A stretch of DNA of 64,000 nucleotides from contig JAJPIL010000021.1 in assembly GCA_021324755.1 (NCBI GenBank), positions 62,001 through 126,000 on the forward strand, read 5' to 3'. This DNA comes from Pseudomonadota bacterium. Its GTDB lineage: Bacteria > Desulfobacterota > Binatia > Binatales > Binataceae. Numbering within the stretch: position 1 is the first letter of the stretch; every line of letters starts with the position of its first letter. Made by a program: the position numbers and the translations under genes. The notes under the pieces were generated by a model. The model made no database searches. It worked only from the letters and a program-made list of their open reading frames with translations, and was not told where the DNA came from. This document shows, piece by piece, positions 8,814 to 16,700 of this stretch.

Positions 8814-10499
8814 ATGGCGAAACTTACCGTGGTGAATCCCGTGGCGCGACCACTTACGCGGCGCTATCCGCGCGCTTTGCGCGAGCCCTCGCTTGCGGGC
8901 AAGCGCGTAGGCCTTTACTGGAACCTCAAAAGCGGCGGCGACGTCGCGCTCGAGCGCGCGGGCGAGCTTATCGCGGCGCGCTTTGCCGACGTGCGCCTTT
9001 ACCGGTTCGAGGGCAGCGTGGGTTTTCTGATGCGCCATGCAACGGCGGCAGACGCCGAGAGGATCGCCGCTGCGTGCGACGTCGTGATCGGCGCCACCGC
9101 CGATTGAGGGTCGTGCACGTCGTGGCTTGTCCACGACCTCGCCGAGTTCGAAAAGCGCGGCCGCCCCACGGTCGCGCTCACCGCGCAGAGTTTCGTGCGC
9201 GACGCGCGCCGCAGCGCCGAGAACTTCGGAATCCCAGACCTCGCGCTGGCGGTCGTGCCCGAGCCGCTCACCAACCAGAAGCCCGAGGCGATCCGCCGGA
9301 TGGTCGACGGCGCGATCGAACAGATAATCGCTGGGCTTACGCAAAACCCGTTCGCGCCGGCTGAGCCGGGCAAGGAGATCGTGCTTTTGGAAGACAAGGA
9401 GCTCGTCTTCGAGGGCGAGGACGAGCTCGAGGCGCTCGAGCGGATGAACGAGACGTTTCTCTCGTATGGATGGAGCGACGGTTTCCCGCTGCGGGCGCCG
9501 ACGCCACGTGCGGTCGAGGCGATGCTCGCCGGCACCCGGCGCGACCCCGAGGCGGTGGTGGCTGTGCTCGAGCCCGGCTTCGGCCAGGCCACGGTGCTCA
9601 AGGTTGCGGCCAACGCGGTGATGGCAGGATGTCTGCCGCAACATCTGCCGGTTTTGCTCGCGGCGATCGAATGTCTGGCCGAGCCGGCGATGAACCTGCG
9701 CAACAAGGCGATGTCGACGGGCTCGCACGCTCCGCTCATCTGGGTCAACGGTCCCGTGCGCAAGCGCGCTGGCCTCAACTCGGGCGTCTGCGCGCTCGGC
9801 CCCGGAGCGCCCTCGCGCGCCAACAGCGCGATCGGCCGCGCGCTCAGGCTTTGCATGATGAATCTCGGCCATTGCTACCCGGGTGTGAGCGACATGGACA
9901 CCGTCGGCACGCCGGCGAAGTACGCGATGTGCGTGGCGGAAAACGAAGAGCAAAGCCCCTTTGCCCCCTACCACGTCGAGCGCGGCTTTCGCGCCGAGCA
10001 AAGCGTGGTAACCGTCCACTTCGTTTACGGGCTTTGCGAGCTTTTCGACTTCGTCAGCACCGAGCCTCAACCTTTGCTTGAAGTTTTCGCAAGCCCCGCG
10101 CTGAACCTGGCCCAGGTGAGCACCGCGATGTGGCTTATCGGCCATCGCGCCGACCCGCGCAGCGGCGCCACCGAGCGCGAGCATCACACGCTGTTTCTCT
10201 GCCCCGACCACGCACGCCTTCTGGCAACGCACGGAGTCGACAAACAGGCGATCCGGCGCGAACTGTTCAAGCGCGCCCGAATCCCGTTTCGCCAGGCGAT
10301 GCTCAACAAGGAACGACACGCGATGGAAACCGCGCGGCCCGAGCTGATGTGGCTGTGGGAGAGCCCCGAGACGATGGTGCCCGTGGTGGAGGACCCGCAA
10401 TGCTACGAGCTGCTCGTGGTGGGCGGAGCCGCCGGACGCGGAACCTTCTTCTGGGGCGCAGGCGCGCCGGTAAGCCGCGCGATCGACGAAGAAGAGTAG
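8814..10499 (+). CDS. UGSC-family selenoprotein (in-frame TGA = Sec98)
   Basis: One reading frame of 561 residues runs from ATG 8814 to 10499 with a single internal TGA at 9105-9107. Around it the protein reads VIGATAD-U-GSCTSWLVHD, the diagnostic motif of the UGSC (seleno)protein family; Sec98 is followed by Cys101. The N-terminal domain (about 1-185) is that family: KRVGLYWNLKSGGDVALE, then the motif, then VALTAQSFV and VVPEPL. A second domain (about 200-561) of unknown function follows and contains GWSDGFPL, several conserved Cys and His, and GRGTFFWGAG near the end. GGGGGA precedes ATG 8814; earlier in-frame starts are less likely. The reaction is unknown. The Sec/Cys pair suggests redox chemistry. 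A NifU-like protein is encoded 33 bp downstream. Confidence 0.88.
9105..9140 (+). promoter_or_regulatory. Candidate bacterial SECIS element after the Sec codon
   Basis: Directly downstream of the TGA is a perfect stem GTCGTGG (9119-9125) / CCACGAC (9131-9137) with a 5-base loop CTTGT, starting 11 bases after the stop codon. GAG (9106-9108) can also pair with CTC (9138-9140) at the base. Bacterial SECIS hairpins lie just 3' of the UGA inside the coding frame, so size and place fit. Binding by SelB is inferred. Confidence 0.6.
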
Positions 10500-10532
10500 C
10501 CGGAAGACTTAGAGAGGATGGAGGACGCAGGG

Positions 10533-10781
10533 ATGGCGCTCGACGCCACAGCAGAATACGTCGTAAGACAAGCTAACGCCTTCGTGGAGGCCGACGGCGG
10601 AAGCCTCGTGCTCGTCTCTGTCGCTAACGGCGTGGCTCGCGTGCGCTACCGGATGGGGAAAAACGAACAGTGCCCCGAATGCGTGCTTGCGCCCGAGGAC
10701 CTCAAAACCTTCCTACTCGAGATGTTCGCACAAAACGCCTCCCATATAAGCGCCGTCGAGCTCGAAGTCGAACGCGCTTGA
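10533..10781 (+). CDS. NifU-like domain protein
   Basis: 82 residues from ATG 10533 (GGAGG eight bases upstream; the ATG at 10518 sits too close to its own Shine-Dalgarno). It matches the NifU/Nfu C-terminal domain pattern: FVEADGGSLVLVSVANGVAR, then YRMGKNEQCPECVLAPEDLK with a Cys-x2-Cys pair, then a helix and a final VELEVE strand. In that family the CxxC binds or transfers an Fe-S cluster. It is probably co-transcribed with the selenoprotein, so a cluster-related role in the same process is a fair inference. Confidence 0.75.
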   Translation: MALDATAEYVVRQANAFVEADGGSLVLVSVANGVARVRYRMGKNEQCPECVLAPEDLKTFLLEMFAQNASHISAVELEVERA

Positions 10782-11157
10782 GTGCCGCCCGACCACTGTT
10801 ACGCTATCGGTTGCCCCGCGCGCAAAACGCTTAAGGAAAGCCGCGCCCGTATCGAGCCGTGGCCCAAAGCGAGATAAAGCCGCGTTGGAAGCGAGCGCCC
10901 CATCCAAAAACCTAAAGCTTTACCTTAACTGCGCCGATCTGAGCTCCCAGCCGCCGCGGGCAAAGCTTATTTGGCCGATCGCCAACGCAAAAGCCGCAAA
11001 AGCGCGCGCTCATCGCGCACCCGCTCTGAGGTGGATTCTTTGTTTCCCCACGGCGTCGGCGCAAACGCGTCTTGCGCGCGCTCGATCCAGCCTCGGCGTG
11101 CCTTTTGGTCGAGCTAGCGCTCGAGCGCAACGGCCGTTCGCGCCAAAACTTAAGGTG
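10782..11157. other. Intergenic, nothing recognised
   Basis: 376 bp between the NifU-like gene and the convergent phage lipoprotein gene. Frames here lack ribosome sites and known domains. TAAAG/CTTTA-type motifs occur at both ends (about 10912-10930 and 11148-11166). No terminator hairpin with a T-run is obvious. Confidence 0.4.
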
Positions 11158-11535
11158 TTACTTTAAGCCGCTCGCGCTATCGGCGGGCAAGCCCGCGGCG
11201 CGGGCGTAAGCCAAAGCCTGGTCCGAATAAAGCGCGCGCACGCGCGCGTCGTCGGCCTCCAAAAGCTCGATTCGCTTAAGTAGCCGCGCGTAATTTTCCT
11301 GGTCAAGGCAGAGCGCGTACGGGCAGTCTTTGCGCGCCGGAAAGACTTCTGGCAGATAGGGCTTCTCGGGAAGCGGAGCGAAGAAAAAAGCGCCGCAGGC
11401 TGTGCGAGGCGGCGCCTGCATCTTAATCAGCGCCGGCTGACATCCCGCAAGCCCGACTATCGCGATCCACGCAGCCGCTCGCGCGCGTCGTCCCATCCAG
11501 GTCCGCTTTCGCCCAATTTTGCTCGGCTTCGCCAT
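11158..11535 (-). CDS. Small lipoprotein, candidate outer-membrane spanin subunit
   Basis: 125 residues from ATG 11535 (AGGG upstream; starts at 11607 or 11496 are possible). A basic N-terminus and hydrophobic stretch end in a lipobox, AIVGLAGC, followed by a proline-rich segment, a Cys pair region and a charged helix (ARLLKRIELLEADDARVRAL). It is the last gene of the lysis cluster (endolysin, holin-like), where an Rz1-like lipoprotein is expected. Length and the C-terminal helix are unusual for Rz1, so the spanin role is inference. The lipoprotein call is firmer. Confidence 0.6.
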   Translation of the reverse strand: MAKPSKIGRKRTWMGRRARAAAWIAIVGLAGCQPALIKMQAPPRTACGAFFFAPLPEKPYLPEVFPARKDCPYALCLDQENYARLLKRIELLEADDARVRALYSDQALAYARAAGLPADSASGLK

Positions 11536-11690
11536 CGCCCTACTTCTGACCGTCGCTCGAGCGCCGATCCGCCGCGCCCCATCGCAACTCGTCTCGCTCG
11601 TTGGCACCCGAGCACACCTCTCGGCGAAACTTTCGGGCTTTTGCGCAACACGGCGTCAGAAGAACAAAGGACAAGGCCGCGGATTTGAGC

Positions 11691-11876
11691 TTAGCGGCCG
11701 GTTTCGCGGCCGAACACCTTGCGCCGCAACTCGAGCACTTCTTTGGTCAGCGACACGAAGCGGTCGGTAAGATGGGGAGCGCACAGATGGTCGTGCGGCG
11801 GGATTCCCTCCGGCGTTTCGGCCAGATGGCACGGCTCGCCGCACCACGCACAGGGTTGGCCGCAAAGCTTTGGCAT
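11691..11876 (-). CDS. Small Cys-rich phage protein
   Basis: 61 residues. The N-terminus has a CGQPCAWCGEPC cluster with H and C further on (PHDHLCAPHL), a pattern able to bind zinc, followed by a helical, basic C-terminus. AAGGA precedes ATG 11876, which lies two bases after the stop of the holin-like gene. Function unknown. Confidence 0.55.
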   Translation of the reverse strand: MPKLCGQPCAWCGEPCHLAETPEGIPPHDHLCAPHLTDRFVSLTKEVLELRRKVFGRETGR

Positions 11877-11878
11877 AC

Positions 11879-12190
11879 TCAGAACTGTCCTTGCAAAAGG
11901 CTTGCGTCGCTTTTGCTCTCAGCCCCGCGCTTGCCGCTTTCGCTTGCCTCGCGAGCGCGTGGCGTATCCAGCGCGTCTGACGCCGCGGCGTAGGCGCGTG
12001 GCGGTGTCGGAACGCGCACGCCAACTAAATAGCCGATAACACCGAGCGCTGCAATCGCGTAAGGCTGATACCGAGGCGGCAGTTGGTAGATCGCTCCGGT
12101 AGCGAATACTGCCGCGATGAGCGAGCCGAGCGCGTGCTCGAGCCATTGAACGACGCCCCGTCGCTGACTCGTCCCATCCACCCGCTCCAT
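11879..12190 (-). CDS. Putative holin (two-helix membrane protein)
   Basis: 103 residues from ATG 12190, preceded by AGGAAGG. Two hydrophobic helices (about 20-35 and 45-62: IAAVFATGAIYQL and YAIAALGVIGYLVGV) are separated by a short turn with PPRYQPY, and a long hydrophilic, charged tail follows. Small size, two helices and position directly downstream of the endolysin and its partner gene fit a class II holin. No sequence motif proves it. Confidence 0.55.
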   Translation of the reverse strand: MERVDGTSQRRGVVQWLEHALGSLIAAVFATGAIYQLPPRYQPYAIAALGVIGYLVGVRVPTPPRAYAAASDALDTPRAREASESGKRGAESKSDASLLQGQF

Positions 12191-12349
12191 CCCTGCATCC
12201 TTCCTTTCTGATTTTAGCTCATTGCGCGCCAAATTTCAGCATCCTTTCGGTCGCGAACACGGTGCCGTGCCCGCATCGCCGCTTGCAAGCGCTCAAAGCG
12301 CGCTGTTACACCGCTAAAGCAACGAACGCCCGCGCCTGCTCGAGCGGCT

Positions 12350-12715
12350 CTATTTGCTCGTTCGCATCGCGTCCTGAGCGACCGCTGCGACCATGTTGAG
12401 CACTGCGGTCGCTCCGATTCGCACGCCGATCTGGGGAAGCTGCTGCACGACCGCCTTGGCGGCCTCGGCGATCGCGCCGATCGGGTCGGTTGCGAGTTTG
12501 GCCGAAAGCTGACTTACCTCCTGCGTCACGAGCGCCTTGACTTGCTCGAACACTTGCGTTTCGAAAAATCCGAGCGCGTCGCGAAACTCCATCACGATCT
12601 CCCGTCCCAGCCCGGCCACCATCGAAGCCACCGGCGCCTCCAGATTGTCCAGGAAGTGCTCGACGTTTTTGACCTCGCCCGAGGCCCACTGTTCGATCTC
12701 GCCCAAAAGGCTCAT
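12350..12715 (-). CDS. Phage protein of unknown function coupled to endolysin
   Basis: 121 residues from ATG 12715, which overlaps the endolysin stop codon (ATGA arrangement). The protein is largely amphipathic helix with valine- and alanine-rich segments and no strong membrane span; the C-terminal IGVRIGATAVLNMVAAVAQD is moderately hydrophobic. Its place in the lysis cluster suggests a lysis or lysis-control role, but nothing in the sequence shows which. Confidence 0.6.
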   Translation of the reverse strand: MSLLGEIEQWASGEVKNVEHFLDNLEAPVASMVAGLGREIVMEFRDALGFFETQVFEQVKALVTQEVSQLSAKLATDPIGAIAEAAKAVVQQLPQIGVRIGATAVLNMVAAVAQDAMRTSK

Positions 12716-13251
12716 AGCGTTTTCTCCGTGCGTATTACGCGATTTGCGATTCCTTCGAAAAACGGCCATTGCGGCCCGTGGCTGTCGCCCAGATGCATCA
12801 TCTGGGCGGCCAAAATCCGCGTCTTGAGTTCCTCTCCCCGTCCGTTGAACGCCCTAAGCGCCCGCATCGTAACCGGTCCCACCACTCCGTCCGGGGCGAC
12901 CAGAAGTGCCGCCTGAAGCCCCCGCACCGCAACACCCCATCCTGAGTTCACCGCCCACTGGAAAAGCGCCGCGTCGGCCGGCTCGGGCACCATCTCGAGC
13001 AGCGCCCGCCTGCCGCCCGACTCGGCGTCGTACACCCGCTGCGAATCCCAGTACCAGCGATAAAAAGCGGCGATTTCGCTCTGCGAAAGCCCGGGAAACC
13101 GCTCCGCCCCGCGCGCTCCGGTCAATCGGCAGAACTCCTCGTACGACGCGCGCGTGATTCCCGCAACCGTCTCGCCGCCAGGGTCTAATCGGTTGTCCTC
13201 GAATCCCCCCTCGAGCTCCAAAACCAGCTTCAAAGCCTGCGCAAAACCCAT
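12712..13251 (-). CDS. Endolysin, GH108-type N-acetylmuramidase
   Basis: 179 residues. The N-terminus shows the GH108 signature LELEGGFEDNRLDPGGETVAGI, with the catalytic glutamate in E-G-G, then a middle region with FQWAVNSGWGVAVRGLQAAL and a C-terminal peptidoglycan-binding-like part (VAPDGVVGPVTMRALRAF). No signal peptide, so export depends on a holin. It degrades the cell wall at lysis. It is the first gene of the lysis cluster after a 450-bp AT-rich gap. Confidence 0.88.
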   Translation of the reverse strand: MGFAQALKLVLELEGGFEDNRLDPGGETVAGITRASYEEFCRLTGARGAERFPGLSQSEIAAFYRWYWDSQRVYDAESGGRRALLEMVPEPADAALFQWAVNSGWGVAVRGLQAALLVAPDGVVGPVTMRALRAFNGRGEELKTRILAAQMMHLGDSHGPQWPFFEGIANRVIRTEKTL

Positions 13252-13701
13252 CCTCTCGCCTCTTATCGACCCAATAAGCCGAGCGCGCGCCGCCTTGCGC
13301 TCAAACCCTTCGCGCCCGAGGATCCGAGCCCTGAGCGCCTTGGCGCGTCGCGCGCTCGCGCCTCGATCTCAAGACTTGAAAGCTTGCAAGTTAGCTTACT
13401 CTTAAGTATACGCGATACAATCCGAAAAGTCTACTAGCTTATTAATGTTTCTGTGCTCAATAACTTATTATTGATAATAAACGCGCTTAGGCTACGAAAA
13501 AAGTATAATAGATAATAGTGGAAACACTGAGCACACGTACTACGTAACGAACGTTATGCAACCTGCTCGCGTGTCGACATCCTGCATTTTTGCCTTTCCG
13601 ACCTTTGCGCGATCGCGTCTTGCCACACTAGCGACTCAGAGCCGCCGGTGCTGGGCGGGCGGACCGCTGTCGATCAATCGGACGCGGTTTGCGAGCGAGC
13701 G
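13252..13701. promoter_or_regulatory. AT-rich gap upstream of the lysis cluster
   Basis: No gene. The section 13380-13560 is markedly AT-rich against the surroundings. It holds an inverted repeat TTATTAT-TG-ATAATAA (13465-13480) and a GTGCTCA/TGAGCAC inverted pair (about 13453 and 13528). It separates the tail-spike gene end from the endolysin start on the same strand, so it probably contains the tail-operon terminator and a lysis promoter. Confidence 0.45.
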
Positions 13702-16700
13702 TCACTGCTGCGCCCAATAAAAAGAGGAGCTGTCGCTGCTCGAGGTCGACTTCACCGTGAAGCTTCCCGCCGTGTTCGACGACACGTAAAGCACGTTCGA
13801 GTCGCTCACTCCGGTCACGATAATCGGGCGGCCGCCGATGATGCAGGAGTTGTTGATCGTCGCGCTGCCCGACGAAAGCGTGCCCGTACCGGCGCATCCC
13901 TGCCGGATCACCGACGGCGCGAAGTCGGCAGTAGAATCGCGCGTAGGCGGCGTGTAGGACGAAGTGGCTTGCCCCGTATCGTTGATAAAGCCGGTCGGCG
14001 GCTGTCCGGTCGCGAGCGCAGTCGAGGTGTTGTTCTTTAAAATATCGGCGCTGGCGTAGCCAAACGGGCAATGCCAAATGATTAGGTTATTGTTCGAGCT
14101 CGAAAGCGTGGCGTTGCCGTTTGTGATCGTACCCGCGGGCGACGGGATGCTGGTCCCGCCGTTCGCGTCGTGGCAGACGACGTAGTAGCTGTAGGTGGTC
14201 GACCCGGTCGCCCCTTGTGGAGTGACGCTCGGCGCAGGCGGCTGCCCCAGCGTGCTCGTCACGGTCATGCCACGGAGCGACCCCAGCACAACGCCCTGTG
14301 GGAAAAACGTAAGCCCGGTTTGCCCGTTTATGTTCGGGTACGACTCGTCCAGCACCCATCCAGAGCCTGCGTAGTTGATCTGGTTCTGGAACTGCCCGAT
14401 ATGGATATGCGTTCCGTAGCTGGGATTCGAGGTCCCAAGGATACCGCCCACCAGATGGTCGTTGTTGTAGCCGGGCACCCAGACTCTTACGTCCGAGTTG
14501 TAGAGGTAGTTGAGCGTCATGTATTGAGCGATGCCGCCGTTCAAGCCCAGCGTGGCGTGGATATCCGAGTCCCACCACGCCGAGTTGGGGCAATTGATGA
14601 ACTGGCTCAGCACCGAGTACGCCTCCATATTGGCTCGCTCGATATGGATACCGGTCTCGACCTGAGTGCCGGTGCTTGAGGTCGCCGTGCAACTTATCGC
14701 GGCGTTCCCGCCCAGGCTCGAGGAATTGAAGTAGACGCTGTCGAGACTGATGCCTTCGACCGCGGAACCCGACACGTTGTCGTCGAACACGATCGCGCCC
14801 GCGGTCGAATTGTAAATGCCGAACGTCGTCTGCCCGCCGTGAATCTGCACCATGCTCATCGATTGCGGCGCAGGGCAGATATTCCATCCGCTCGGCAAAT
14901 CACCCGACGGCACCGTCACGCCGTAAGAATTCGCCGAGGACAGCACCAGAAGCGCCGTGCAGTTGCTGCCGCTCGTCGAATTGGCGCAGTTGAAGAACAT
15001 GTCGTCGTAGTCGGTTTGCTCTGCGCCGTAGTTGTAGATACCGAAGCTGCCGTAGGTGTCGATCAGCACGTTGCGCATCGTGTGAACGGTTCCTGCGCTC
15101 GCCACGTTGGAGCCCTGGCAGAGCTTGCCCTGGAGCAACACGATGTAGGGCGCGTTGCTCGGCGAAGTCCCACCTTCGATGCGCAGATTCTCCCATATGT
15201 CGCCGTTTACGCCGAGCGCGTCGATACATACACCGCTGTTACCGCTCGGCTCTTCGCATAGAATCTCGCTGTCGTTGGGGCCGTTGCCGCGAATCTTGAA
15301 GCCAGGGTCGCCGTAGGTGGTAAATTCGGGCGTGATGTTGAGATGGCTCACCACGCACGTGCCTGGAATCACGACCCGCCGCTTGTTCTGGAGCGCGTAG
15401 TTGATCGCGTTCTGAATCGCCGCCGTATCGTCGGTTACGCCGTCGCATTTCGCGCCGAAGGTCGTAACGTCCACTTCGCGCATCACGTTGACGTGGCTTA
15501 TCTGGTCGGCGCCGTTGGTCTGCGTGCCGGCAATGTTTATCGCGCCGCTGGCCGTTATCCCGCCCGCGCGAAGCGTCCCCATCGGGTCGCCGCTTGCCGG
15601 TGGGTAGCTGGTCGAGGACGACGCGCCCGTGTCGACGAAGTACGGGTTGGGGCTTACGCCGGCAAGCGTGCTCGTGTTGTTCCGAAGCCAGTAGTAGTTC
15701 TGGCATCCGGGCTGGTACGAGGTCTGGAGCGTTATCGTGGATGACGAAGAGAGCGAAGACGGGCCGTTGGTGATCGTGGTAGGCGCTGAGAGCTGGGAGT
15801 ACTCGCCCTGGTAGCCCGTGCAATAGACCCAGTACGTGTACGTGGTCGAGCCCGTAGCGTTGGGCGTAACCGTGGGGGCGTTGGGCGTGAGCGAGACCAC
15901 CTTGAGCTCGGTGGTGCCGCCAAAAAGTGCGGCGCCCGGTCCGGTCAAGAGCGCCTCCGACACCTCGGGCGGCCCCGACGGATTGGTCGCAAGCCAGTTG
16001 TTCGGCGCGAAAAGGTCGTTGAGTGACTGAACGCGCGCGCCCGCGCCCGTGTTCGACTGGTTCGGCGCGGGGAACCAGGGCGTCTGGCTCGAATAGAGGT
16101 TGTTTTCCGACACGATAAGCGAGCTGAAGGTGCGCTGCGAATTGCCGCTCTGCGTACTGACCGCGACCAGGCACTGCGGCTCGTTCATGCAGATCGAATT
16201 GCCGTGCAGCGAAAAGACGCCGCCCGCGCCCGGCATCAGGTAAAACCGGCTCGGCACGCCATGGTCCACGTTGTCGGGACCGATCACCGCCAGATGGGAG
16301 CCTTCGATCCGGGCGTTTTGGGGAAGATTCACCACGGCCGAGTAGAAGTGATGCTGAGCGCCGGAGCTCCACGCCTGGTCCTCCTCGAAGATGCCGGCCG
16401 TGGAGCCGATCGTCGCGACCGAGTAGATGTCGGTTGCGTTGAGCGCAAAGCTAAGCGAACTTGCACGCACGGAGCCTGGGTTGTTGAGGAGAATTCCGAA
16501 GACGCGGTTGCTCGCTTCGCCCCCTTTTAACCTCAGCGCGCCCGACGCGCCGCCGCCTCCCAGGTAGTAGCCGAGCCATCCGCCGCCTGGCGAGCCGAAC
16601 GCCGCCATCTGGACGTCTTCGAATTTCATCTCGGAGTTGAGCGTGCCGCCCTGCCGCCCGACGCTTATTCCCACACCCGCGTCACCGACGAAAATCTTTT

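Noticed and set aside
9105-9107. TGA as an ordinary stop making the gene a pseudogene
   Set aside because: The join gives the exact UGSC family motif, the frame is uninterrupted on both sides for over 1.6 kb, and a hairpin follows.
8787-10400. 537-codon open frame on the minus strand opposite the selenoprotein
   Set aside because: It is a mirror of the GC-rich coding frame on the plus strand, with no start site, no domain and low-complexity Arg/Ala/His composition.
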